Of a DNA stretch of 64,000 bases, positions 23,484-32,086 are shown piece after piece. This stretch comes from Gemmatimonadaceae bacterium (GTDB taxonomy: Bacteria > Gemmatimonadota > Gemmatimonadetes > Gemmatimonadales > Gemmatimonadaceae). The position numbers and the translations under genes were made by a program. The stretch's first letter is position 1. Each line of letters begins with the position of its first letter. The stretch spans positions 186,001 through 250,000 of the forward strand of contig DATNEW010000050.1 in assembly GCA_035606695.1 (NCBI GenBank), written 5' to 3'. The notes below the pieces were generated by a model that worked only from the letters and a program-made list of their open reading frames with translations, was not told the origin of the DNA and did not search any database.

Positions 23484-24519
23484 CGCCGCTGTCTCGAGCC
23501 CGAGCATCCGCGAGCATCTCCGCGCTGGACAGGTCATTCCGGCGCATCCGCTCGCGCTGGACGAACACCGCCGGCTCGACGAGGCACGCCAGCGCGGACT
23601 CACGCGGTACTACATCGAAGCCGGCGCCGGCGGCTTGGCGGTCGGCGTGCACACGACACAGTTCGCCATTCGAGATCCCGACATCGGATTGTTTCGGCCG
23701 GTGCTCGAAATCGCGATGGACGAAGCGCGATCGCAGCTCGCTGATTCACCGCGTCCGTTCGCGATGATCGCCGGCGTCGTCGGACACACGGCGCAGGCCA
23801 CCACCGAAGCGCAGATCGCGCGCGAGCTCCAATACGACGCGGCCTTGCTCAGCCTGGGGGCGTGGCGCGACCAGAGTGAAGATCGCATTCTCGAACACTG
23901 CCGCACCATTGCCGAGATCATTCCGCTGTTCGGGTTCTACTTGCAGCCGGCGGTGGGCGGACGCGTGCTATCGCATCGTTTCTGGCGCGAGTTCGCTGAG
24001 ATCGCGAACGTGTGGGCGATCAAGATCGCGCCATTCAATCGTTATCAAACGATCGACGTCGTGCGCGCGGTGGTCGAGGCGGGACGCGATGACATCGCGC
24101 TCTACACCGGCAACGACGACAACATCGTCGCCGACTTGTTGACGCCGTTTCCGATCGCGGTCGGTGGAACGACCGTCTTGCGATGGATCGACGGCGGCTT
24201 GCTCGGACAGTGGGCGGTGTGGACGCGCGCCGCGGTGTCGCTGCTCGCGGCGATCAAGGAAGCGCGCGTCACCGGCGAGTACGAGCCGTCGCTGCTCTCG
24301 TATGGTGCCGCACTCACGGACGCCAACGCCGTCGTGTTCGATGCGACGCACGCATTTCGGGGATGCATCCCTGGCATTCACGAAGTCTTACGGCGACAGG
24401 GGCTGATGGATGGGATCTGGTGTCTGGATCCGGAGGAGACGTTGTCGCCGGGACAGGCCGAGGAGATCTCGCGGGTGGAACGAAGTTATCCCGAGGTGAC
24501 GGACGACGATCTGACGTGA
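23470..24519 (+). CDS. DapA-like (dihydrodipicolinate synthase family) aldolase/dehydratase
   Basis: 349 residues of a TIM-barrel with the class I aldolase pattern: IPAHPLALDEHRRLDEARQR, GAGGLAVGVHTTQF, and the probable Schiff-base Lys185 in VWAIKIAPFNR. The GGTT and Y-containing motifs of true DapA are not all present, so it is more likely a keto-acid or sugar-acid lyase than the lysine enzyme. It ends the sufE-epimerase-aldolase operon and is followed by a long inverted repeat. Confidence 0.87.
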   Translation: MESFDAAVSSPSIREHLRAGQVIPAHPLALDEHRRLDEARQRGLTRYYIEAGAGGLAVGVHTTQFAIRDPDIGLFRPVLEIAMDEARSQLADSPRPFAMIAGVVGHTAQATTEAQIARELQYDAALLSLGAWRDQSEDRILEHCRTIAEIIPLFGFYLQPAVGGRVLSHRFWREFAEIANVWAIKIAPFNRYQTIDVVRAVVEAGRDDIALYTGNDDNIVADLLTPFPIAVGGTTVLRWIDGGLLGQWAVWTRAAVSLLAAIKEARVTGEYEPSLLSYGAALTDANAVVFDATHAFRGCIPGIHEVLRRQGLMDGIWCLDPEETLSPGQAEEISRVERSYPEVTDDDLT

Positions 24520-24564
24520 GCGTCTGTGCGCCGCGTCCCAAGCCGGTGCGCATAACAACACTAT

Positions 24565-24700
24565 AACAACGACCAGATCAGACAAAATCTGACACGATCT
24601 GTAAAGGCGGACACCGCTGCGTCGGGCGGTATCATCTCGCCCATGACGTTACGGTTCTTGTCAGATCTTGTCAGATCTGGTCAGATCTGGTCGTTGTTCT
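24565..24700. repeat. Long imperfect inverted repeat with CAGATCTGAC motifs
   Basis: The left arm (24565-24601) begins AACAACGACCAGATC and continues with three AT-richer AGATC/ATCTGAC units. The right arm (24658-24700) ends with the exact complement GATCTGGTCGTTGTT and repeats TCAGATCT three times. About 56 bases separate the arms. It lies between the converging DapA-like and 24699 genes. It may be a bidirectional terminator, a protein-binding array or a small mobile repeat; the right arm reaches the stop codon of the next gene. Confidence 0.75.
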
Positions 24701-25211
24701 AAGCAGTGGTTCGCGGCAAACCTTCCTGGAAATAACGCTGGGTCCAGGCCAGGCTCGCCGGCTGCTCGAACTTCTGCCGCCACGTCCGCGCATCGGTGAT
24801 CGTCGTATCGAACACCGGTGTCTCGCCCTTCACGTGACCGCGCTTCACATGCTCGACGAACTCTTCCCGCGTCGCGGTCTCGATGCCGGCATCGCCACGA
24901 TAGAACACGCGGCCGCCGCCGATGAGCTGCGCGCCGATCTCGCGTTGCAGCTCCTGAAACGTGCGAAACAGCCCGTCGATCGAGCAGCCCGACGCGTTCT
25001 CCGCGGTCACGTCCACGCCAATCGCCAGGAAACGATCGTCGCGCCACTCGCGCGCACATCGCAGCGGAACGCCATGCGCCTTCCACTCGCCAAGAAAACG
25101 ATCGACCTCCGCGAGCATGGTGTCAGCAGGCGCTCCGCGGAGCGCGCGATCGCTGGCAAAGACCCAGATGCGCGCGGAATCAGGCAAGGATACAAAGGGA
25201 ACCATCGGCAT
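24699..25211 (-). CDS. Conserved protein of the family often labelled ABC transporter ATPase (CSID motif)
   Basis: About 170 residues: VPFVSLPDSARIWVFASDRAL, FLGEWKAHGVPL, FLAIGVDVTAENASGCSIDGLFRTFQEL. This matches a small family, common in Bacteroidota, named ABC transporter ATPase although it has no Walker motifs; function is unknown. The conserved ASGCSID is present. The start could be the ATG at 25211, 25205 or, with a longer N-terminus, 25295; none has a strong ribosome site. The open frame extends much further upstream to 25850 but that part is antisense to the next gene and looks non-coding. Confidence 0.75.
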   Translation of the reverse strand: MPMVPFVSLPDSARIWVFASDRALRGAPADTMLAEVDRFLGEWKAHGVPLRCAREWRDDRFLAIGVDVTAENASGCSIDGLFRTFQELQREIGAQLIGGGRVFYRGDAGIETATREEFVEHVKRGHVKGETPVFDTTITDARTWRQKFEQPASLAWTQRYFQEGLPRTTA

Positions 25212-25378
25212 GCCCGAATAATAAGACCGGGATCGGAATCGGCGGATGTGCTGAATCGTCCATAGTCCGAGAGCGGCAAACGGCCGTATCTCCATTCCGT
25301 GCGTGTCGGAAGGCCTTCGTTCGGGCATCGCCACGTGTCCTCTGGAACGAATCCGCGAATCAGGCCATTTTACAGGTA

Positions 25379-25807
25379 ATGCGTCGTACACCGTGGTTCC
25401 GCGCGCTCGCCAGCCTGCTGGCGTTCTGGCTCCCGCTCGTTGCGGGCGAGCCGGGTGTGCTGCAGCCGTGTCCGATGCACGGCGCCGGTCACGCCATCGC
25501 CGCGTCGATGCACGGCTCGATGCACGGCTCGATGCACATGACGAGCTCGGCGGCGGCCATGCATGCGCATCACGCGTCACACCACGCGAGCTCGAACACG
25601 AAGCAACCCGGACACAACCACCACGACTGCACCTGCATCGACTGCTGCGCGGTCGGCGGAGCTCTCCTTCGTGCGCCGGATGCGCCGCGCGTCGAGATCG
25701 CAACGCTGATCGACGCCCCGCTGCGCTCGGTCCCGAGCGTCGAGTCGCTTGCGCGGCCCGCGCCGGAATTCGCCCGGCCCTACACCACCGGACCGCCGCG
25801 CGCCTAG
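25379..25807 (+). CDS. Secreted Met/His/Cys-rich protein, probable metal binder (DUF2946-like)
   Basis: 142 residues. A signal peptide (about 1-23, RRTPWFRALASLLAFWLPLVAGEP) is followed by a metal-binding-type middle: CPMHGAGH, the tandem SMHGSMHGSMHM, HAHHASHHA, GHNHHDCTCIDCC. The C-terminal 55 residues are Ala/Pro/Arg-rich. The pattern fits periplasmic copper-binding proteins of the DUF2946 type. It precedes a TonB receptor with about 130 bases between them and probably belongs to the same metal-handling cluster. The ATG follows ACAGGTA. Confidence 0.78.
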   Translation: MRRTPWFRALASLLAFWLPLVAGEPGVLQPCPMHGAGHAIAASMHGSMHGSMHMTSSAAAMHAHHASHHASSNTKQPGHNHHDCTCIDCCAVGGALLRAPDAPRVEIATLIDAPLRSVPSVESLARPAPEFARPYTTGPPRA

Positions 25808-25939
25808 CGCGGCGCTCCCTCGCACATCCCGACCGCGCGATGGCCCTCATGGCCGTCGCCGTCCTGCGTGAGGTCGCGCCAAGTCACTCGCCGACCCTCG
25901 AGGCCAACAATGGTCTCGATTACACGCAGACACCTGGCA

Positions 25940-28159
25940 ATGCACAACAATATCAGAACTCTAACACGCCGCCTCCGCGGGTGTGTGCCTGTGATGGGCG
26001 CGCTGCTCGCGGCGTCGTCACGCCTGCTCGCCCAGGCGCCCACCCGCCCGAGCGATTCGACGAAAGCCACGCTCGGCCCCGTCGTCGTCTCCGCCACGCG
26101 CGCAACGACGACGCTCGACCGCGTTCCGCTCCACGCTACTGTCATCGGCCGCGCCGAGATCATGCAGTCGCCCGCACGGACGCTGGATCAGCTGCTGCGC
26201 GACATCCCGGGCATGAACATCCCCGGCGCGCCATACTACACAACCGACCCCACCGGCCAGCAAACCAAGTTGCGCGGCGTCACCAACAGCAAAGTATTGA
26301 TGCTCGTCGACGGCGTGCCGATTCACGATCCGTTCTACAGCACCACGCAGTGGTTCAAGGTGCCGCTCTCGGCGATCGAGCGCATCGAGGTTCTTCGCGG
26401 CGGCTCGTCGAGCGTGTGGGGCAACCTCGCGGTCGCGGGCGTCGTCAACATCGTCACCCGCAAGCCCATCGACAACAGCGCGCAGGCGGACATCAGCTAT
26501 CAGTCGTTCAATACGACGAATGCCGCCGTCGCCAAGAACTTCGCGTTGGGCGGTGTATGGGGCATTCGTGTTTCGGGCGATGTGTTGCGAACCGACGGCT
26601 ATCAAACGACTCCCGATGCATTCCTCTCGACGGTGCCGGGCAAAGGCCCGTCGTCGGCGAAGAATGGCAACGCACAGGTCGCCGTGTACTACACGCCCGC
26701 CGGGTCGTTCAGCGGATTCTTCCGCGCCGGCTATCACGAGCAGAACGAGGATGTCGGCGGCTACCGCTTCGGGACGAACCTCCAGAAGAGTCCGGACGCC
26801 GCGGCCGGCTTCACCCGGTATCTCGGCGAGAACACGCGCGCCGAGGTGCGCGCGTGGGGCCAGTATGAGAGTTTTGATAAGTCGAATGGCGCGGGCTGTT
26901 ATCTGGCCGCGGCGGCGAATTGCAACACCACCGCGACGACCGCCCCGCTCGTGCAGTACGCGAACTCGCGCGACGACAATCCGTATCGCGAGCTCGGCGC
27001 GTCGGCGACGCTGGCGACGACGGATCTCGGCGCGAGCGTTCCGAACCTCGAGGCCGGCGCTGACTTCCGCACCGTCGGCGGCGAAGATCGCGCAATCACG
27101 TACAATCGGCCGACCACCGCCGACGTCGCGAGCGCGACGATCAATCGCACCAACTTCGGCCGAGGCACGCAGCGCTTCTTCGGCGGTTTCGCGCAACTGA
27201 AGGTGACGCCGACGCCTCGCCTCGAGACGACGTGGAGCTTGCGATACGATTATTGGACGAACACCGGCGGCGTGTCACAGATGACGAAGTTTGCCAACGG
27301 CGTCGCGGGAACGACCTTGGGCGGTGCGGTCCACGACTCGCATGAAGGTTCGCTCAACCCGAGCCTTGCGGCCCGGTTCGAGGTCACGAGCGCGCTGTCG
27401 CTGCGCGGGGCCGCGTACCGCGCCTTTCGCGCGCCGGGACTCAACAATCTCTATCGCAGCTTTTCGTCGACGACGTCGATCACGATCGCCAACCCCGGCT
27501 TGCGTCCCGAGACGCTGACGGGCGCTGAAGTCGGCGCGGACTATCGGCTGCGGAATGTCACGCTTGGAGCGACGGCGTTTCAGTACAACACCAGCGACCT
27601 GATCGCGTCATACAAGATTCCGAATGCCGCCGCGGCGCCTGAGGCGGTCACCGCGATTTGCGGAACGACGCTGGCCAACTGTCCCGCATCGGTGAACTTC
27701 AACACGAACGGACAGGACGCGATCTCGCGGGGCCTCGAGCTGACCGGAAAGTGGCGTGTCGCATCGGCGGTCAGCGTCGACGGCAGCTACACCTACACCG
27801 ACAGCCATTATTCGTCCACGACCACGGGCGACCCGACGAACGCCCAGCTCGGCGCCGTGCCGGCGAACACGGCGACGCTCGGAGCGAGCTGGCAGCCAAC
27901 GCGCCGGTGGACCGCCTTCGCCGGCGCGCGCTTCAATGGGGACATGTTCCTCGACGTCAATCACACCATCCATCAAGCGGCGTTCACGCTGTTCGACGCG
28001 AGCACGTCGTATCGCGCGAACGACCGCTTCGAGATCTACGGCTCGATCACGAACCTCACTGGCGCCCGGTACGCCGACAACGCCACCACCAGCGCGGCGG
28101 GGCAGCTCCTCGGCCTCGGCCGCGCGCTCACGAGCGGCATTCGTTACCGGTTCTGGTAA
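25940..28159 (+). CDS. TonB-dependent outer-membrane receptor
   Basis: 739 residues. A signal peptide (MGALLAASSRLLAQA) is followed by a plug domain (about 45-155: RTLDQLLRDIPGMNI, KLRGVTNSKVLMLVDGVPIHD, SAIERIEVLRGGSSSVWGNLAVAGVVNIVT) and a 22-strand barrel ending in the expected GIRYRFW with terminal aromatic. The substrate is not evident from sequence; neighbours with Met, His and Cys metal motifs suggest a copper complex. I start at the ATG at 25940; the frame is open back to 25868. The next gene begins one base after the stop. Confidence 0.9.
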   Translation: MHNNIRTLTRRLRGCVPVMGALLAASSRLLAQAPTRPSDSTKATLGPVVVSATRATTTLDRVPLHATVIGRAEIMQSPARTLDQLLRDIPGMNIPGAPYYTTDPTGQQTKLRGVTNSKVLMLVDGVPIHDPFYSTTQWFKVPLSAIERIEVLRGGSSSVWGNLAVAGVVNIVTRKPIDNSAQADISYQSFNTTNAAVAKNFALGGVWGIRVSGDVLRTDGYQTTPDAFLSTVPGKGPSSAKNGNAQVAVYYTPAGSFSGFFRAGYHEQNEDVGGYRFGTNLQKSPDAAAGFTRYLGENTRAEVRAWGQYESFDKSNGAGCYLAAAANCNTTATTAPLVQYANSRDDNPYRELGASATLATTDLGASVPNLEAGADFRTVGGEDRAITYNRPTTADVASATINRTNFGRGTQRFFGGFAQLKVTPTPRLETTWSLRYDYWTNTGGVSQMTKFANGVAGTTLGGAVHDSHEGSLNPSLAARFEVTSALSLRGAAYRAFRAPGLNNLYRSFSSTTSITIANPGLRPETLTGAEVGADYRLRNVTLGATAFQYNTSDLIASYKIPNAAAAPEAVTAICGTTLANCPASVNFNTNGQDAISRGLELTGKWRVASAVSVDGSYTYTDSHYSSTTTGDPTNAQLGAVPANTATLGASWQPTRRWTAFAGARFNGDMFLDVNHTIHQAAFTLFDASTSYRANDRFEIYGSITNLTGARYADNATTSAAGQLLGLGRALTSGIRYRFW

Positions 28160-28160
28160 T

Positions 28161-29567
28161 ATGAGATACTCATTCTTATTATGTAATACTCTGTTGCTCA
28201 TTGGCGCCGCGGCCTGCGGCGCCACGAAAGGCGAGGCGGTCCGGCTGGCCGGCGCCGCGACGTTGAGCGCGCCCACCAGCGTCGGCACCGCGCCGATGTT
28301 CGCCATCTCGCCGAACGGCAAACAGGCGGTCGCCTGGGTCTCGGCGCCGAACGGCGGCACCGACGGGCGACTGTATGTCTCCGTCGCCGGCGCCGCTCCC
28401 ACCGAGCTGCGCGACACGCTGGGGCCCGTCGAGGCACACGGCGAAGCGCCGCCCAAGCTCGCCTATGCGCCGGACGGCGGCCTCTTTGCGGTCTATACCG
28501 TGGGCAAGGTCGTCCCCGGCGAACGCTTCCCGCGATCGGCACTGCGCGTCGTATCGTCGCGCGACGACGGCAAGACGTGGAGCGTCCCCGTTACGGTCAC
28601 CGACGGCGCGATCTTTGGGTCGCACAGCTTCCACGCGTTGCATGTCGCGGACGACGGCACGGTCTACGTTTCGTGGCTCGGCAAATCGGACGCCGACACC
28701 TCGGCGCAGTCGATGGCGGCGATGAGCGAGATGTCGGGCATGAGCCACTCGATGCACGACACGCCGGCCATGCAGGGGATGGCGGGGATGCACGGTGCCC
28801 ACGAAAGCTCCGCCGCGTGGATTTCCCGTTCGACCGACGGCGGCAAGACCTGGACGCCGCGCGTCCGCGTCGACATGGGCGAGGCCTGTCCGTGCTGCCG
28901 CACCGCGCTCGCCACGTCGAAGGACGGCACGTTGTTCATGGCGTGGCGCCATGTGTATCCGGGCTCGATTCGCGACATCGTCGTCGCGCGCTCGAGCGAT
29001 CACGGCGCGACGTGGAGCGAACCGATTCGCGTGCACGCCGACAACTGGAACTTTGACGCATGTCCGCACGCGGGGCCTGCGATCGCCGTCGACGACAACA
29101 ACACACTCCACGTCACGTGGTGGACCGGCAAGGAAGGCGCGGCCGGCGTGTTCTACGCGCGCTCGACGGACGGGGGAAAGACATTTAGCGAAGCTTCTGC
29201 GCTCGGCGCCGCAAAGTTCTCGCGGCCGGCTCACGTGCAGATGGCGCTCGCGTCGAACAATCGCGTCGTCGTCGCGTGGGATGACGGTACACGACAGATT
29301 CCGCAGGTCATGGTGCGCGTCTCCAACGACGGTGGACTGCACTTCGCTGACGCGATGCCGATCAGTGCGGCTGGACGTGCGGCGTCGTTTCCGGTGCTCG
29401 CGGTGCACAATGACTCGGTCGCGATCGCATGGTCGGAAGTGAGCGCCGCCGCCGAGAACGCCGAGGTAGCTGCCGCTGCGGCGGCGAGCAAGGACAAGAA
29501 AGCGCCGAAGGGGCTCGAGGCAATCGGTGACGCACAGGTACTCGTTCGCCGCGGAGTGTTGCAATGA
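28161..29567 (+). CDS. Asp-box (BNR) propeller lipoprotein with Met/His-rich loop and CPCC motif
   Basis: 468 residues. A lipoprotein signal ends at LIGAAACGA. The body is a sialidase-type six-blade propeller with repeated Asp boxes: SRDDGKTWS, STDGGKTWT, SSDHGATWS, STDGGKTFS, SNDGG. Between two blades is a Met/His-rich loop (MSEMSGMSHSMHDTPAMQGM, about 190-215), and later GEACPCCRTALA and FDACPHAGPA. These features suggest metal binding rather than sialic acid hydrolysis; the sialidase catalytic residues are not evident. The start ATG sits one base after the TonB receptor stop. The first 40 bases are unusually AT-rich. Confidence 0.85.
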   Translation: MRYSFLLCNTLLLIGAAACGATKGEAVRLAGAATLSAPTSVGTAPMFAISPNGKQAVAWVSAPNGGTDGRLYVSVAGAAPTELRDTLGPVEAHGEAPPKLAYAPDGGLFAVYTVGKVVPGERFPRSALRVVSSRDDGKTWSVPVTVTDGAIFGSHSFHALHVADDGTVYVSWLGKSDADTSAQSMAAMSEMSGMSHSMHDTPAMQGMAGMHGAHESSAAWISRSTDGGKTWTPRVRVDMGEACPCCRTALATSKDGTLFMAWRHVYPGSIRDIVVARSSDHGATWSEPIRVHADNWNFDACPHAGPAIAVDDNNTLHVTWWTGKEGAAGVFYARSTDGGKTFSEASALGAAKFSRPAHVQMALASNNRVVVAWDDGTRQIPQVMVRVSNDGGLHFADAMPISAAGRAASFPVLAVHNDSVAIAWSEVSAAAENAEVAAAAAASKDKKAPKGLEAIGDAQVLVRRGVLQ

Positions 29568-30076
29568 GGCGCGCACGAATCGCATTCATGGCCCTGGCCG
29601 CGATCGCGTGCGCAAAGACTGGCGGCGACGGCGGAGCCTTCCATCCGCTCGACGTCGGCGCAGCCGTGCCTGCGTACGCCGCGCCAACGCTCGCCGGCGA
29701 CACGGTTCACGTCGGTGGGACCGAAGCACCGACGGTGCTCAACGTCTGGGCGACGTGGTGCGCGTCATGCCAGGAAGAGATGGCCGCGCTCGACTCGTTA
29801 AAGAATGCGTATGCATCGCACGGCGTGCGCGTGGTCGCGGTGAGTGTCGACAACGGCGACATCGAGCGTGTCCGCCGCTTCGCCCAGACGAACAAGCTCG
29901 AAATGACCGTCGCGCACGATCCAGCCAACAATATCAGCCAGAGCTACGCCGTCATGGGCGTCCCGACGACTTTCATAATTGGCAAAGACGGCAAGCTGCT
30001 GTGGCGCCACACCGGCAACATTTCACCGGTGCTGAACGAAGCACGCGGCGTCATAACGAAAGCGGCCGGGCAATAA
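29564..30076 (+). CDS. TlpA/ResA-type thioredoxin lipoprotein
   Basis: 170 residues. A lipoprotein signal (FMALAAIAC) precedes a thioredoxin fold with the redox motif WATWCASCQEEMAAL and cis-Pro in VMGVPTTFIIGKDG. Such proteins reduce disulfides in the envelope, for example in cytochrome or copper-site assembly. It overlaps the propeller gene by four bases (ATGA), so the two are translationally coupled. It may keep the CPCC Cys of the upstream lipoprotein reduced; that is an inference. Confidence 0.92.
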   Translation: MRRARIAFMALAAIACAKTGGDGGAFHPLDVGAAVPAYAAPTLAGDTVHVGGTEAPTVLNVWATWCASCQEEMAALDSLKNAYASHGVRVVAVSVDNGDIERVRRFAQTNKLEMTVAHDPANNISQSYAVMGVPTTFIIGKDGKLLWRHTGNISPVLNEARGVITKAAGQ

Positions 30077-30095
30077 GCCCGGCCGCTTTTTTTTC
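30061..30095 (+). terminator. Strong Rho-independent terminator
   Basis: AGCGGCCGGGC (30061-30071) pairs perfectly with GCCCGGCCGCT (30077-30087) around the loop AATAA, followed by a run of eight T. The loop contains the stop codon of the TlpA gene. It closes the receptor/propeller/thioredoxin cluster. Confidence 0.95.
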
Positions 30096-30112
30096 GCCCA
30101 ACGACCATCGCG

Positions 30113-31042
30113 CTACGGCTTGCCGAGTTGCAACAACGGCATCGCTCCGCCGGCGACCTGCGGCATCTTGCCGTCCCAGCGCTTGGCCATCTCGTACTGC
30201 ACCAGATTCGCCGTGATGCTCCGCGACAACAGATCGTTCGCCTTCGCCTGCGCTTCCGCGTTCACCAGCGTTGCCTTCGCGGAGCCCGCCGCCTTGATCG
30301 AGTCGCCCTGCGCCTGGAACGTGTTCTTCTGAAGCTCGTTCTGTGCGGTGAGCGCCTGCTGCTGCATCACGTTCTTTTGGTTGATCGCTTCGATCACCGC
30401 CGGCGGCGCGCGCAGCTCGTTGATCGTGAATTGCTTCACGACGATGCCGTACTGCGCGAGCCGCTGTGACAGCAGCAACTGCACCCGGTTCACCGCTTCG
30501 GCCTTCTTGGGGCCGATCACCGCCGCGATCTCCTCGTTGCCGATGACCTCCTGCAGCGCCTGGCGAATCGACTGCTTCACGTAGCCGTGCTGAATCGACT
30601 GAATGTCGCGGCGGAACGTCGAGTACAACGCCGGCGCCTTGTCCTGATCCAGCTCGAAGCTCATCGAGACGTCGAGCGAGAGGGGCTGTCCCTCCTGGCT
30701 GTTGACGTTGATCTCCTCGTTCGCCGGCGAGCCCTCGACCGCGTTCTTCGAGAGCACGAGCGTTTGCATATAGACCGGATATTCCTCGATGCCCGTCGTC
30801 AACGGATTCTTGAGGTGCAATCCAGGTCCGAGCGGTGTCTTGTCCACGCCGCCGCCGGCGCGGTGGATCACGATGCCGACGTAGCCGGGATTCACGTACG
30901 TGACCGTCGTCGGCAAGAGAATCAGCGCGAGCACCAACGCCGCGATGACGCCGACGATGCGACGCACCTTTCGGCCGAGCTCATTGACACTTTCAGTGCC
31001 GAGGTGCACGGAGGACAGGCGGTCACCGATCGAGCTACCCAT
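30113..31042 (-). CDS. SPFH/Band 7 (prohibitin-like) membrane protein
   Basis: 309 residues. One N-terminal transmembrane helix (about 32-52, VGVIAALVLALILLP) is followed by the SPFH domain (VNPGYVGIVIHRAGGGVDKTPLGPGLHLKNPL) and a long Ala/Gln-rich helix (about 225-285). Such proteins form large oligomers in membranes and control proteases or membrane organisation. It follows, and overlaps by eight bases, a small zinc-ribbon-like membrane protein. Confidence 0.92.
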   Translation of the reverse strand: MGSSIGDRLSSVHLGTESVNELGRKVRRIVGVIAALVLALILLPTTVTYVNPGYVGIVIHRAGGGVDKTPLGPGLHLKNPLTTGIEEYPVYMQTLVLSKNAVEGSPANEEINVNSQEGQPLSLDVSMSFELDQDKAPALYSTFRRDIQSIQHGYVKQSIRQALQEVIGNEEIAAVIGPKKAEAVNRVQLLLSQRLAQYGIVVKQFTINELRAPPAVIEAINQKNVMQQQALTAQNELQKNTFQAQGDSIKAAGSAKATLVNAEAQAKANDLLSRSITANLVQYEMAKRWDGKMPQVAGGAMPLLQLGKP

Positions 31043-31289
31043 GGACAGTCTCCTTGTAACAATCGGGGCAGATGACTTCCCCGCTGGTGAGGCGTACCAG
31101 GTCAGAATTGGCGCGCGGGCCGTGAATGGGACACACCAGCTCGGCCGCGCGATCGATTCGCCTCCGGTTCCGCGCTTGACGGACCCGAACGCCGGCTGGT
31201 GTGAAATACAAGAGCACCAAGTAGAAAAGGGCGCCCACAGCCGCGATTAACGCAGCGAACAGGACACCCTCGATGATGATTTCAGTCAT
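31035..31289 (-). CDS. Small membrane protein with C-terminal zinc-ribbon-like motif
   Basis: 84 residues: one transmembrane helix (about 8-30, GVLFAALIAAVGALFYLVLLYF), a basic linker (RQARNRRRIDRAA), then CPIHGP...VICPDC, with Cys/His spacing like a treble-clef or zinc ribbon. I do not recognise the family. The stop overlaps the SPFH start by eight bases, so the two proteins are probably made together and may interact. Confidence 0.75.
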   Translation of the reverse strand: MTEIIIEGVLFAALIAAVGALFYLVLLYFTPAGVRVRQARNRRRIDRAAELVCPIHGPRANSDLVRLTSGEVICPDCYKETVHG

Positions 31290-31315
31290 ATGCTTCGAGA
31301 GATATGACGGACGTG

Positions 31316-31341
31316 ACGGCCCGGCGGTTTCACCGGGCCGT
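31316..31341. terminator. Hairpin between zinc-ribbon gene and B12-binding gene
   Basis: ACGGCCCGG (31316-31324) pairs with CCGGGCCGT (31333-31341), nine base pairs with an eight-base loop. It lies downstream of the B12-sensor operon and upstream of the next minus-strand gene. There is no T-run. The remaining gap to 31435 is GC-rich with GGCCGGG repeats and holds nothing else I can name. Confidence 0.4.
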
Positions 31342-31435
31342 ATCCCGTTGTGGCGGGCCGGGTTGACCGGGGTTGGCCGGGCTAAGATGCAGACGCGCTT
31401 GTTCGAGCGCGAGGTGCGGCGTCAGCGACCCGCGT

Positions 31436-32086
31436 TCAGGCCCGCTGTGCGACGCGCGCCGTCAATAATTCCACCGCGTCGGCCGCGCTGACCGCCGTGA
31501 GGTCCGCGCCTAGCCGCGATGCGAGTTTCGCGTCGCCCGCAACCGCGAGGCCGCCGACGACGATCAACGGCATCGGCGAGACGCCGCTCTCGCGAATCGC
31601 GGCGACGGCGCCGCGCACACGCGGCAGATTCGGCCCGATCGACGCCGAGAGCGCGACGACGTCGGGACGCCGCTTCAATACCATGTCCACGAGACTCTCG
31701 ACCGGCACCGAAGCGCCGAGATAGGTCGTGTCCCATCCCTCGAGCTCGAGAAGATCGCAGACCATCCGCAGCCCGAGCTGATGCCGCTCGTCGTCGGCGC
31801 ACGCGGCAATCAACGACGGCGAGCGCGAATCACGCCAACGGTAGACGCGCTCGAACGCGCGTCCCATCGCTGCCTGCGTGATCGCCGTCGCGAGATGCTC
31901 TTCGGCAACGGTCACCTCGTTGTACTGCCAGCGTCGGCCAATCTCCTGCAGCGCGGGCTGGAAGACGTCGAGATAGAGCTCGCGCAGCGTGCGGCCGCGA
32001 TCGAGCACGCCGTCGACGAGGCGTTGCGCCGACCGTCGGTCGCCGCGCACCAGGGCCTCGAGGAAAGTCGCGGCTTCCGTCTTCAT
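31436..32086 (-). CDS. Stand-alone CarH-type cobalamin-binding photosensor protein
   Basis: 216 residues: a four-helix cap (about 1-85) and a Rossmann B12-binding domain (about 90-210). The cap has W53, E63 and H64 with exact Wx9EH spacing (WQYNEVTVAEEH), the motif linked to adenosylcobalamin light sensing in CarH. The lower-ligand motif ExHxxG is E100-R-H102-Q-L-G105. The MerR DNA-binding domain of CarH is missing and no other output domain is present. It may act through a partner, as AerR does. It is the third gene of an operon, overlapping the preceding gene by four bases. Confidence 0.88.
   Translation of the reverse strand: MKTEAATFLEALVRGDRRSAQRLVDGVLDRGRTLRELYLDVFQPALQEIGRRWQYNEVTVAEEHLATAITQAAMGRAFERVYRWRDSRSPSLIAACADDERHQLGLRMVCDLLELEGWDTTYLGASVPVESLVDMVLKRRPDVVALSASIGPNLPRVRGAVAAIRESGVSPMPLIVVGGLAVAGDAKLASRLGADLTAVSAADAVELLTARVAQRA

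Noticed and set aside
25303-26868. 521-codon open frame overlapping the TonB receptor start
   Set aside because: It is Arg/His-rich and out of frame with both clear genes; no domain is visible.
28161-29567. True sialidase
   Set aside because: Asp boxes only define the propeller; catalytic residues are not evident and Met/His/Cys motifs point to another role.
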